Assembly: GCA_026710795.1 (NCBI GenBank)
Contig: JAPOQK010000073.1
Coordinates: 1-64,000, forward strand
Length of the DNA: 64,000 nt
Direction: 5' to 3'
DNA from: Candidatus Poribacteria bacterium
GTDB lineage: Bacteria; Poribacteria; WGA-4E; WGA-3G
Both the position numbers and the translations under genes were made by a program. Of this stretch, positions 28,273-38,249 are shown one piece after another. The notes under the pieces were generated by a model. The model did no database searches and had not been told where the DNA came from. It saw only the letters and a program-made list of their open reading frames with translations. Numbering within the stretch: position 1 is the stretch's first letter; every line of letters starts with the position of its first letter.

Positions 28273-29749
28273 AAAAAGATGGTTTTTTATTTCCGTCTTT
28301 CTCCTTTTATCAATAGTTTTTTTCTCTGAAAAATATACTTTTTCAGATTCAAGCGGAAACCAGTCCAATACTAATACACATGTTTTGCGACCTGCAATCG
28401 GAACGCGTGGCATCGGATTAAGTAACGCGTTTATAAGTAATGCTGACGATGCAACAAGTCCAATTTGGAACCCCGCAGGTCTTGCTGCCCTTGAGCATGG
28501 AAATGTAATATACGATTTCTCACAAGGAGCATTATCCATTGCTTATCCTATAAATACTATAGGAACTTTTGGTTTTAACCTCCTTGATTTCAACGCAACT
28601 GACCGTTTCCTCGTTCAACACGCATCCAATCCAATCGGCACATTTGAGTATGGCTACAACCAAGCATTACTCTCTTATGCCAGAAAAATTGGTCCAATAC
28701 AACTTGGCGCAAGCACTGGATATAGTCGCGCGCCATATACGAACAGTCTCTGGGCACCAAATTATGACTTTGGGGCAGTCATGAATTTTTCGTCCCACGT
28801 CTCCGTCGGTATGCAGTTTCGTGATATCACCGGTGTATCCATTCAGGATCCAAAAGGGACGGTATTGCAATCCTTTGATCCTCAATTTGCTGTAGGAACA
28901 ACTCTCACACCTCATCCACTTATACGATGGCATTCGTGCTTTAATATCACGCTACCAAGTTTAGGCACAAGTTTTGAAATCGTAACGGGTCCCTTGTCTG
29001 CAAATGTGGGTTCGCATTTCTCATTTGGCTCCAATACTCCTGCCCAATCATGGAGTTTAGGACTCGCATTCAAAAAGTGGGGTAAGCAAACCTATTATAC
29101 TTTTTTGAATGAAGACAACCTAAATTATAAACACCTACTTGCATTTGGATTAACATTTGGTGGAACCAAGCAATCATCAAATCAAATTAGCACCGATAAA
29201 GGTGAACCTACATCCACCAACTCAACTTCAAGTGAGACACCGCAACCCATTGAAAAACTTACACCAAAATCAAACAAAAAAAAGAGTGTCCAAATTGCAA
29301 AAAAGCATAACGTTTCTATAGAACTTATGCTTGCTATGATTTACGTTGAGTCAAAGTTTAATCCTGTAGCTGTATCAAGAACAGGTGCTGGAGGTTTGAT
29401 GCAGATGGTCCCAGGGACCGCAAGAGAACTTGGATTGAAAGTGCCGAGGTATGCAAATAAACTTAAACCAAACCTTGATGGCATAGTTGATGAACGTTTT
29501 GATGCTGAAAAAAATCTTATTGCAGGATTAATATATTTCAACAGACTTCGCAAGAAATATCTTAATAATATAACGCTTGCGCTCGGGGCATACAATGTCG
29601 GTCCGGGTAGAGTTCGAGTAAAAGGTCCTCTTATCAGTAGAGGTAGAAAATACGCACAAACTGTAATAGACCGTCAGAATCTGTATCGTAGAGATGCGGC
29701 ACTATTGGAAACTGATTTGAATAGGTTAGAAATAATACTTAATAAGTAA
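28238..29749 (+). CDS. PorV/UPF0164-like outer-membrane barrel domain fused to SLT-type lytic transglycosylase
   Basis: N-term IGTRGIGLSNAFISNADDATSPIWNPAGLAALEHG (PorV-like); C-term IELMLAMIYVESKFNPVAVSRTGAGGLMQMVPGTARELGL ... ALGAYNVGPGRV (SLT). GTG start at 28238 proposed because it precedes the signal peptide. Confidence 0.8.
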   Translation: MKILLATSIFHKKRWFFISVFLLLSIVFFSEKYTFSDSSGNQSNTNTHVLRPAIGTRGIGLSNAFISNADDATSPIWNPAGLAALEHGNVIYDFSQGALSIAYPINTIGTFGFNLLDFNATDRFLVQHASNPIGTFEYGYNQALLSYARKIGPIQLGASTGYSRAPYTNSLWAPNYDFGAVMNFSSHVSVGMQFRDITGVSIQDPKGTVLQSFDPQFAVGTTLTPHPLIRWHSCFNITLPSLGTSFEIVTGPLSANVGSHFSFGSNTPAQSWSLGLAFKKWGKQTYYTFLNEDNLNYKHLLAFGLTFGGTKQSSNQISTDKGEPTSTNSTSSETPQPIEKLTPKSNKKKSVQIAKKHNVSIELMLAMIYVESKFNPVAVSRTGAGGLMQMVPGTARELGLKVPRYANKLKPNLDGIVDERFDAEKNLIAGLIYFNRLRKKYLNNITLALGAYNVGPGRVRVKGPLISRGRKYAQTVIDRQNLYRRDAALLETDLNRLEIILNK

Positions 29750-29761
29750 GTAGGATAAAAC

Positions 29762-31024
29762 ATGGATACAATTCGATTGGCAATTATCGGATGTGGCGGT
29801 ATGGGACATCGGCATATGTATGGGGTAGCGGAACTGCATCGGGCTGGATGGAAACGCTTCGAACTCGTTGGTGCCTGTGATCCTGTACTCGCTAACGCTG
29901 AATCACTTGCTGAACAAGCGGAAGAACGTTTTGGTAAGAAACCTGCTGTTGTTGGCAACCTTGAAGAACTGGAAAAAATAGGCATTGATGCCGTAGATGT
30001 CACAACAACACCACCTTACCATCACACCGTTGCAGTAGAGACGCTTGAACGCGGTTGGCATACAATGGTTGAAAAACCTATGGGGTTAACTGTTCGGGCG
30101 TGTAATTTAATTCGTCGGGCTGCTGAAAAATCTGAGGCTGTGTTAAGCGTAGCTGAAAACTATCGAAGAGACCCTATCAATCGGCTTGCGAAAGCATTGC
30201 TTGATGCTGAGGTAATTGGCAAACCGCGTTTTCTCATCCACCATGCAATTGGCGGGTCAAACCGTATGCTTATCTCTGTTTGGCGACACCAGAAGGATCA
30301 GAGTGGTGTCCTGCTTGATGTCGGTGTCCACTATGCCGACATGATTGAATATCTGCTCGGAGAGGTTGAAACTGTCTATGCACAGACGCGTCTTTATGAA
30401 CCGATACGACACAACCCTGCAGCTGTAACCGGTGAATCTGGGTCAAATCCCGCGGGAGTCTATACGGAATGGCAACGTAAAATGCCTGCAGAATTTGAGG
30501 CAACAGCGGAAGATGCAACCTATGCAACGTTAACTTTCAAAAGCGGAGTGGTCGGACAATATATTGAAGACCATGGCGCATGGGGACAAGGAAGTTGGGC
30601 ACGCCAGATCCACGGTTCGAAAGGGTCAATGACACTACCAGGTGACCGGAGTGGTGGAGTTATATCACTGCAGATTGATGGACAAGGGACCATAAACGAT
30701 GAGAAACTATTAGACCTCGTCCCAGATTTTCGTCTTGATGCCGTTACAACAGATCTGTTCGGCGGCGACCGACTGTGGCAATATAATTTCCCTTTCTCCG
30801 ATACTGACGCAAAGATTATAGCAATTGAATATGGTGATTTTGCAGAGGCAATCGCAGGCAACCGACCCATTGAAGTTGACGCATATCAAGGCACACGTTC
30901 CGTTGCAATCTCTTATGCCATGCTTGAATCCGGAGCGACCGGGCAAATTGTACACTTGGACAAGATGTTAGACGAATCCATCAATACCTACCAGCGTGAA
31001 ATTGATGATGGGTTGGGAATTTAG
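29762..31024 (+). CDS. Gfo/Idh/MocA family oxidoreductase
   Basis: IRLAIIGCGGMGHRHMYG, DAVDVTTTPPYHHTVAVETLERGWHTMVEKPMGLT. Confidence 0.9.
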   Translation: MDTIRLAIIGCGGMGHRHMYGVAELHRAGWKRFELVGACDPVLANAESLAEQAEERFGKKPAVVGNLEELEKIGIDAVDVTTTPPYHHTVAVETLERGWHTMVEKPMGLTVRACNLIRRAAEKSEAVLSVAENYRRDPINRLAKALLDAEVIGKPRFLIHHAIGGSNRMLISVWRHQKDQSGVLLDVGVHYADMIEYLLGEVETVYAQTRLYEPIRHNPAAVTGESGSNPAGVYTEWQRKMPAEFEATAEDATYATLTFKSGVVGQYIEDHGAWGQGSWARQIHGSKGSMTLPGDRSGGVISLQIDGQGTINDEKLLDLVPDFRLDAVTTDLFGGDRLWQYNFPFSDTDAKIIAIEYGDFAEAIAGNRPIEVDAYQGTRSVAISYAMLESGATGQIVHLDKMLDESINTYQREIDDGLGI

Positions 31025-31114
31025 AATATTGTAATGTCTATTGTATCTTCAATCCAGTAGGGCGGCTTCCTAACCGTCCCTTTTAATCTTGGCTTAGACA
31101 AGAAATTACACCAC

Positions 31115-32179
31115 ATGACAAATCTGCAAGACCTCGGCATCGGGTTAATAGGCTTAGGAATCGGGCAACAACATCTACTCGGATATCAACGCAAAGACTT
31201 ACGAGTCGCTGCTATTTGCGACAAAGACGAGACACGCCTGCACGAGGTAGGAGATAGATTCGGTATCAATAAACGATACACCCGTATCGTTGACTTGATT
31301 GCGGATTCCGATGTTGACATAGTGGATATGGCAGTCCATCCATGGATACGTGCTCCCATTGTGAATGCCACCGCACAAGTTGGAAAACACATCTTTTGCC
31401 AAAAACCTTTTTCAATGACGATGCAACAAGCAATTGAGATGGTTGACTTATGTGAGAAGCACAACGTGCAACTCATGGTAAACCAAAACTCATGCTTTGT
31501 TCCAGGATTCCTCGCCATTGAACCCTACATCAATACCGATTGCCTCGGTGAAATCTATCACGTTTCCATTACCTGCAACGGCTTTTATACTGCTTATCCC
31601 GGCAAACATCTTATTCCTGTAATGCAAGTACATCACATCAGTCTTGTGCATAAATGGTTCGGTGAATTTGAGAGTGTTTATTGCCAAGCACACGGACATG
31701 ATCGGTCTGTTGAAGCGGGAGAAACTATGTCTGTTGCACTTTTCAAATGTCGTAACGGTATAAAGGGACTGCTTTCATGTAATTGGTCATTTCTTGCGAA
31801 TACTGGACACAACCTACAACATCCGCACGAGGAAATACGCATTCAAGGGACTAAAGGTGCAATCTATGGAAACAGCACAGATATGACTGTTCACCTCACA
31901 GAACCTGAACCGAGAGATATTAAACCTGAGATAGATGGGGTATGGTTTCCTGATGCCTTCGGGAATGCAATGGTTCACTTTATTGAATGCTTGAAAACAG
32001 GCAGAAAACCTATTACTGATGGTCACAGTAACCTACATATCATCCAAACTATTTTCGCCATGCACCAATCCGCGCTATCAGAGAAGATCGTTATGGTTGA
32101 TGATATTTCGTTGGATGGCGACTACAACATCAGTCCGTATCCTGTGCATCCTTCCGATGACGTTACCGTCTTACACTAA
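31115..32179 (+). CDS. Gfo/Idh/MocA family oxidoreductase
   Basis: LGIGLIGLGIGQQHLLGYQ, VDMAVHPWIRAPIVNATAQVGKHIFCQKPFSMT. Confidence 0.9.
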   Translation: MTNLQDLGIGLIGLGIGQQHLLGYQRKDLRVAAICDKDETRLHEVGDRFGINKRYTRIVDLIADSDVDIVDMAVHPWIRAPIVNATAQVGKHIFCQKPFSMTMQQAIEMVDLCEKHNVQLMVNQNSCFVPGFLAIEPYINTDCLGEIYHVSITCNGFYTAYPGKHLIPVMQVHHISLVHKWFGEFESVYCQAHGHDRSVEAGETMSVALFKCRNGIKGLLSCNWSFLANTGHNLQHPHEEIRIQGTKGAIYGNSTDMTVHLTEPEPRDIKPEIDGVWFPDAFGNAMVHFIECLKTGRKPITDGHSNLHIIQTIFAMHQSALSEKIVMVDDISLDGDYNISPYPVHPSDDVTVLH

Positions 32180-32229
32180 CCAAATACACTTTTTTACAAA
32201 TTGGAATATGTGTGTGGGAATAAAAGAGA

Positions 32230-32303
<74 letters not shown>

Positions 32304-32327
32304 ATAAGATGTGAAAAGAAAACAGTA

Positions 32328-32414
32328 TGGTCGAGGAGGGACTTGAACCCTCACGCCTGTGTTAGGGGCGATGGATTTTAAGTCCATTGTGTCTACCGAT
32401 TCCACCACTCGACC
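32328..32414 (-). tRNA. tRNA-Leu (UAA)
   Basis: Minus-strand ggtcgagtggtggaatcggtagacacaatggactTAAaatccatcgcccctaacacaggcgtgagggttcaagtccctcctcgacca; long variable arm. Confidence 0.95.
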
Positions 32415-32430
32415 GATTGCATAGAATAAT

Positions 32431-32459
32431 AGTATACACAATTTCCAAGAAGTTGTCAA
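32431..32459 (-). promoter_or_regulatory. sigma70 promoter of the tRNA-Leu/tRNA-fMet unit
   Basis: Minus-strand ttgaca-N17-tatact. Confidence 0.8.
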
Positions 32460-32703
32460 CTTTTTTTCATGTTTTTTAGAACCATTCAATTCCCAAATAT
32501 TACCACCTTTTATTTAAGGTCTTTCTTCTGTTAAATGTTGTATTTTGTCTGCTCACCTTTGAATGTGACATCTGTTTTTGGATCTGTGTTTTCTCCTTCC
32601 CGTATTTTCCTCTTTTCAGAATTATGCAACCGTTTTTCTCATTATTTGCGTCATTATAGTTTGATATGTGATTAATCAAACTATCACTTTCTGGAGACAC
32701 CTA

Positions 32704-35679
32704 ATGAAAAACGAAGATGTCCAACTCATCCGACGAATTCTCGCTAATGATGATACTGCCTTCACTGAACTTGTAGAAAAGTATAAAAAACCGGTTCATA
32801 CACTTGCTTGGCGAAAAATTGGGGATTTCCATATAGCAGAGGATATTACCCAAGATGTCTTCCTCATTGTGTATCAGAGACTTCATACTCTAAAAGATCC
32901 AAACCTATTTTCTGGGTGGTTATATGTGATTACGACACGCCTATGTGCTACATGGCTCCGCAAGAAACGGATTCAAACTGAACCTTTGGAGGACACTGAG
33001 ACAACGATGCTACAGAAAGATGCATATTCCCACCATGTCGCAGAAGAACGTACTAAAACTGCAGGTCAGGAACAACGAGATGTTGTGAAAAAACTGCTTG
33101 CAAAGTTGAAAGAGAGTGAACGCACTGTGATGACCTTGCATTATCTTGGTGAGATGACGGTTGAAGAAATAAGTAGGTTTTTGGGTGTATCTGCTGGAAC
33201 AATTAAGAGTCGACTACAACGTGCTCGCAACCGATTACAAAGGGAGGAAACGATGATTAGAGAAGCACTTGACCATTTTCAGATTTCACCAAACCTAACA
33301 GATAATATCTTGCAGGAAGTCGCACAACTTAAACCTGCTACCCCATCCGCCAGCAAACCCTTAGTTCCGTGGGCAATTGCTGCATCAAGTGCGGTATTGA
33401 TTATACTGATTCTTGGTATAGGCAGTCAATACTTAGCACGTTTTCAGCCACCTTATAGTTTGGATTCGCAAGCTGAGATGACGGTAGAACTCGTTGACGT
33501 GCCTGTTGTTCAGGCTGTTGATGTTAAACGTGATGTTCGAAATCGGATTGGGAAGGCAAATGCACTTAGTGAGAGCGATAATAGTGGACAGGAACCTAAC
33601 GAAGTTCTATTAGCTGCTGCAGAGGATGAGGTAGAGGATGTTTCTGTCTCTAAGCAGAAATGGATTCCATCTGAACCGATGTTTGGTAGTTATGTGAGTA
33701 ACTTTCATGCAACACCTGAGGGGGATCTCTATACTGTAATTCCTGCTTCTGGAAAGATATATAAATTGCCTGCTAACAAGGAAAAATGGGAAGCAATCTC
33801 TGATATTTCTACATTAGATCATTCCGGTTTCGCAAATCAAATTATTGCGAAGTGGGGTAATACTATGTATTTTACCCAGTCAAGTGATCTTTTCGCTTCA
33901 ATAGATGATGGTAAAACATGGGATCTGCTATATTCATGGGATAACATTAAATACTATTATTCTATTGAATTAATCTTAACAGAACAAGCGTTTTATATGG
34001 CATTTGAAAATGGTATATTTAGCTCTAAGGATTCAGGTAAAACTTGGAAAGAGATTAGCGGTAAGTTACCGGAAAGGATAAAATCATTAGTAGAGCTCCA
34101 AAACACACTTTTTGCTGGAACAGACGATGGACTCTACCGCTTGTACGAGGACGGTTGGAAACGCATGGAATTACCTGAGTCAATTAAAGATGTGTATTCA
34201 GTCGCGACGAATCAAAAGCGTATCTATGTTTTGGCAGAACTCAGTCGTGGTGCTCTTAATCCTAATAAAGTGTCCCGAGGACATGAGCGTGGTTGGGGAG
34301 TGTTTGGCACAAGTAATCTGGGAGAAAGGTGGCTTGATATTACCCCAATAAACGCTTGGACAGTGAATGGTTTTATCCCTGAAGCCAAACTCATTGCTGC
34401 TGGTGAAACACTTCTATTAATGGAGAGAGGTATGGTCCGCTCAACAGATGGTGGTATTACCTGGTTACCACCACAATCGGCTGCCACCACACCATCTATG
34501 GATAGTATAAATTCAGCTGTAGTCATGAATTCGGATACTATTTATGTCGGAAGTAACGACGGACTCTATCGTTCCACTGATAGTGGTAAATCGTGGGACA
34601 TGGTGAATATCACTCCGGACAAGGATAAGGTTAGTATGTATGATCTTATCGTGGATAAGGGAGATGAAAAAGGACAAAATGTACCTTCAACTCTCTATGG
34701 GAGACTTGGAATAGAGGCAATAAAAACTACCGATAAGGGTAAGTCTTGGATGAATGTTCCAGTTAAAATACCAATGGTGAAACCCCATAGAGAACAAAAT
34801 CCTCATATAAATCAGATAGTCAGATCGGATGGTGTTATCTATGCAAGTGTAGAGTATGACGAAAATGGAAAAAAAGTGCGTCTATATCATCTTTCTACAG
34901 ATAACAGCACGTTTGTACCGATTCAAGATATACCAATTTTTAACTCTGACTATTTTGAACCGTTGAAAAATGCATTGTCAAGAGATCCTTCTATTGAACA
35001 TTTACAAGATAATTTTACTGGTGCAGCCGAGTTCTTCAGTCAGTTGGTTAAAGAGGATTTTCAGGTGCAAAAATGGCTTATGTCGTTAGGTTTACGTGGT
35101 GCATTTGCTATAAGTGGTGATACGATCTATATGGAATATAACTTCAAACTCTTTCGATGGGAGCGAGGAGATAAAGAATGGTACGACATTAAACAGGAAG
35201 AAACTGTATTGTCTTTGGACATTGCAAAGAAAGGTCTCATACTTGCTGCATCGGGTGACACTTTCTACGTCGGGAAACGAGATGGACGTTTTGTCGTATC
35301 GTTTGATCGAGGCAGTAATTGGGTTGATTTAACACCAGCCCTGCCGTTTTCTGTTACAGCATACAAGGAAATTGTATTTGTTGGGTCCACAGTATATGTA
35401 TCAACCGACGCTGGAATCATAACATCAGATGACGGGAGAAGTTGGCGTACCGTCACCGATTCAGAGGGAACGAATCTTATTATGGAACAGTTGGCTGTTG
35501 ATGGAACAACACTTTATGGAGTGAACAAAAAGTCAGGTATCTATCGCTTGGATAATGTGAGTTGGAAACAGATCGTTTCAGAGTTACCAGATGGTATTAC
35601 CTCTCTCGCTATTGATGGTAACACCCTATACGTTGGATCGGTAAACAACGGTATGCTTCATTTTAACCTTGAAAAATAA
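32704..35679 (+). CDS. ECF sigma factor fused via a TM helix to a BNR/Asp-box beta-propeller
   Basis: sigma2/sigma4: KYKKPVHTLAWRKIGDFHIAEDITQDVFLIVYQRL...ERTVMTLHYLGEMTVEEISRFLGVSAGTIKSRLQRARNRLQ; TM WAIAASSAVLIILILGIGSQYL; seven SxDxGxxW motifs. Confidence 0.93.
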   Translation: MKNEDVQLIRRILANDDTAFTELVEKYKKPVHTLAWRKIGDFHIAEDITQDVFLIVYQRLHTLKDPNLFSGWLYVITTRLCATWLRKKRIQTEPLEDTETTMLQKDAYSHHVAEERTKTAGQEQRDVVKKLLAKLKESERTVMTLHYLGEMTVEEISRFLGVSAGTIKSRLQRARNRLQREETMIREALDHFQISPNLTDNILQEVAQLKPATPSASKPLVPWAIAASSAVLIILILGIGSQYLARFQPPYSLDSQAEMTVELVDVPVVQAVDVKRDVRNRIGKANALSESDNSGQEPNEVLLAAAEDEVEDVSVSKQKWIPSEPMFGSYVSNFHATPEGDLYTVIPASGKIYKLPANKEKWEAISDISTLDHSGFANQIIAKWGNTMYFTQSSDLFASIDDGKTWDLLYSWDNIKYYYSIELILTEQAFYMAFENGIFSSKDSGKTWKEISGKLPERIKSLVELQNTLFAGTDDGLYRLYEDGWKRMELPESIKDVYSVATNQKRIYVLAELSRGALNPNKVSRGHERGWGVFGTSNLGERWLDITPINAWTVNGFIPEAKLIAAGETLLLMERGMVRSTDGGITWLPPQSAATTPSMDSINSAVVMNSDTIYVGSNDGLYRSTDSGKSWDMVNITPDKDKVSMYDLIVDKGDEKGQNVPSTLYGRLGIEAIKTTDKGKSWMNVPVKIPMVKPHREQNPHINQIVRSDGVIYASVEYDENGKKVRLYHLSTDNSTFVPIQDIPIFNSDYFEPLKNALSRDPSIEHLQDNFTGAAEFFSQLVKEDFQVQKWLMSLGLRGAFAISGDTIYMEYNFKLFRWERGDKEWYDIKQEETVLSLDIAKKGLILAASGDTFYVGKRDGRFVVSFDRGSNWVDLTPALPFSVTAYKEIVFVGSTVYVSTDAGIITSDDGRSWRTVTDSEGTNLIMEQLAVDGTTLYGVNKKSGIYRLDNVSWKQIVSELPDGITSLAIDGNTLYVGSVNNGMLHFNLEK

Positions 35680-35841
35680 AATCGTAAAGACTATAATTGC
35701 ATAGGTGCTGTTGTAGCGCGGACTTTATAGGGATTATCGTTTATATCGCTGGTCGGATGTTGACACGTTCTATCCACCATAAGCAATAATTTAGAAATAA
35801 TCAATCCAACTCACTAAACTACTTCTATTAGAATTCACTAT

Positions 35842-36432
35842 ATGGAGATACAAATGACATCGGTTGCAATTCAGACCCAACTTACTCCAGAAGAATATCT
35901 CACTTGGGAACGCAAAGCAATTACAAAGAGTGAATATATAGGCGGCAAAATTGTCGCTATGTCCGGAGCAAGTTACCGACATACCCTCATCACAATGAAC
36001 ATATCAGGAGAGCTTTATATACAATTGAAAGGAAATTCGTGTACGGTTCACACTAATGATATGCGTGTGAAGGCAACTTCATCAAATTCCTACTTCTATC
36101 CTGATGTTGTTGTGGTGTGTGACAAACCGCAGTTTGAAGATAACACCTTCGACACGCTTCTCAACCCGATTATCATAGTAGAAGTGCTTTCACCTTCAAC
36201 GGAAACCTATGACCGCGTTGACAAATTCGCACATTACCAGCAACTGGAGTCCTTGCAGGAATACATCCTTGTATCTCAAGACGAAGCGCACGTTGAACAC
36301 TATATTCGGCAAAAAACGTTGTGGAAACCAACTGAATTCCGTTCACTTGATAATGTCCTATTCCTAACTTCAATTGAATGTGAGTTACTACTACAAGACA
36401 TCTATAGGCGTGTTGATTTTCTTGAGGGTTAA
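35842..36432 (+). CDS. Uma2 family (DUF820) PD-(D/E)XK endonuclease-like protein
   Basis: LTPEEYLTWERKA..KSEYIGGKIVAMSGAS, SYFYPDVVVVCD, NPIIIVEVLSPSTETYDRVDKFAHYQQLESLQEYILV. Confidence 0.93.
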   Translation: MEIQMTSVAIQTQLTPEEYLTWERKAITKSEYIGGKIVAMSGASYRHTLITMNISGELYIQLKGNSCTVHTNDMRVKATSSNSYFYPDVVVVCDKPQFEDNTFDTLLNPIIIVEVLSPSTETYDRVDKFAHYQQLESLQEYILVSQDEAHVEHYIRQKTLWKPTEFRSLDNVLFLTSIECELLLQDIYRRVDFLEG

Positions 36433-36482
36433 CTACCGATCTATCCTATAATCAGAAATTGTTATTGTTTTAGGAGGCATTT

Positions 36483-37538
36483 ATGCCGGTTGTATCTCAT
36501 GTTGTTTTAAGAGAGTTTGTATACGAAATATATCGCGGTGCAGGCGGCACCGAAGAAGATGCACGAATCGTTAGCGATCACGTTGTTGATTCTAATTTAG
36601 CGGGACACGATTCACACGGTGTTATCAACGGACCAAACTACATCGGTGGAATGGCAGGCGGTCCATCAGCAGACAAGATGGAGATTGTGAGAGAAAGTGG
36701 TGCAGCAACAGTAATAAACGTAAATGGAGCACTCGGTATGGTTGCAGCACGCAAAGCAATGGAGATGGCTGTTGAAAAAGCAAAAACTTGTACCATCGGT
36801 GCAGTCGGTTTACATCGGTGTGGACATGCAGGCAGGATGGGTGAATATCCACCAATCGCAGCACGTGCGGGGATGATCGGTATCGTTTTATTAAATGGTG
36901 GAGGTAGGTTTATGCACCCACACGGCGGCACCTCTCGCAGACTTCCACCAAATCCAATTGCGATATCTGTGCCACGTGCAAACGGAGAACCGCTCCTACT
37001 TGATATGACGCTTAGTGTGGTTGCAGGGGGAAAGTTTCTGGTGCAGTCTGCACGCGGTGAACCGATACCAGAGGGGTGGATGATAGACTCCGAAGGTAAC
37101 CCGCTAACCGACCCAGATGCGTTTCGTGAACGAGGAAGTGATACTGCAGTAATGCCACTCGGTGGGTTCCAGTTTGGACATAAAGGGTTTGGACTTGGTG
37201 TGATGATTGATGCCATTGCAGGTGGACTTTCTTGGGCTGGATGTAGCCGCGAACAACCCACACGAGGGGCAAGCGGTATCGTAATGTTTGCAATAAAAAT
37301 TGACGATTTCATTGACTTAGTAGACTATGAGCAAGAGATTGAACATCTTGTGGAGTGGGTTAAATCATCCGCAAAGATGCCCGGTATTGACGAAATCTAT
37401 GTCCCAGGCGATTTTGAGCAACGCAGTCGTGAAAAACGTCTTAAGGAAGGAATACCGATAGAAGACCCAACATGGAATCGACTTGTCGAAGCAGCCGAAC
37501 GTTATGATGTTACTATACCAACCACTCTATTCTATTAA
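36483..37538 (+). CDS. Ldh family (malate/L-lactate dehydrogenase-like) oxidoreductase
   Basis: VVDSNLAGHDSHGVINGPNYI, RCGHAGRMGEYPPIAARAGMIGIVLLNGGG, GHKGFGLGVMIDAIAGGLSWAG. Confidence 0.92.
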   Translation: MPVVSHVVLREFVYEIYRGAGGTEEDARIVSDHVVDSNLAGHDSHGVINGPNYIGGMAGGPSADKMEIVRESGAATVINVNGALGMVAARKAMEMAVEKAKTCTIGAVGLHRCGHAGRMGEYPPIAARAGMIGIVLLNGGGRFMHPHGGTSRRLPPNPIAISVPRANGEPLLLDMTLSVVAGGKFLVQSARGEPIPEGWMIDSEGNPLTDPDAFRERGSDTAVMPLGGFQFGHKGFGLGVMIDAIAGGLSWAGCSREQPTRGASGIVMFAIKIDDFIDLVDYEQEIEHLVEWVKSSAKMPGIDEIYVPGDFEQRSREKRLKEGIPIEDPTWNRLVEAAERYDVTIPTTLFY

Positions 37539-37607
37539 AGTTATTGCACAATTCTCTGGATTCTGATCATCAATATCCGTATACTTGCATATCAACAGGA
37601 GAAACAA

Positions 37608-38249
37608 ATGAAGAACCCAATCATTTTGTCCATTATGCTTATTGGCATTATAGGGTGTGCCGTTCTGAACCAACCAACTATTGAGGTGGATCCGCTACAA
37701 CTTTCAAGTCAGAGTTATCCTGAACTGGTAGACGGAAATTTGGAGACGGTAAGCACCTTCATAGTAAAAGGTCATGTTGAGAAAGGCTATCAGGTTTTTG
37801 AAAAAAGCAATCGCAGAATCGATACCGCTGAACTCAGATATATAACACAAGTTGAAGGCAATCCTCGATCAGAAGCGGTGATTAAATTAGATAAACCGAC
37901 CTTTATAACTTATGTTGAGGTATATCCCGAGTCGCGCATCCCAAGGTTAGCTTTAACAACAACACTGAAAGACCCACCACAGTTTGAATCGTCCTTTGAT
38001 GTAGTGCTTGATAAACAACATATAAATATTGAAACTAAACAGCCTGTTAGAATACAAATCAATCGAAAAATCCTGTATTTACGGTTGACTGCTGACGGGA
38101 TTCAGGACAAACAACATTCTGCGCGGATTAAAGATGAACAAAATCCTTTTCGTGGTATAGGCAAAGAACATGATCAAAACAAAGATACACGTATTCAAAT
38201 TCCCTTAAAGGGAGCTTCAATTCGGGAGGTAAAATTTTATGCAAGGTAG
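37608..38249 (+). CDS. Lipoprotein, tandem paralogue 1
   Basis: Lipobox GIIGC; EAVIKLDKPTFITYVEVYPESRIPRLALTTT, ILYLRLTADGI, GASIREVKFYAR shared with the next gene. Confidence 0.8.
   Translation: MKNPIILSIMLIGIIGCAVLNQPTIEVDPLQLSSQSYPELVDGNLETVSTFIVKGHVEKGYQVFEKSNRRIDTAELRYITQVEGNPRSEAVIKLDKPTFITYVEVYPESRIPRLALTTTLKDPPQFESSFDVVLDKQHINIETKQPVRIQINRKILYLRLTADGIQDKQHSARIKDEQNPFRGIGKEHDQNKDTRIQIPLKGASIREVKFYAR

Noticed and set aside
36638-37312. 224-aa minus-strand ORF
   Set aside because: Antisense to the strongly supported Ldh-family gene.
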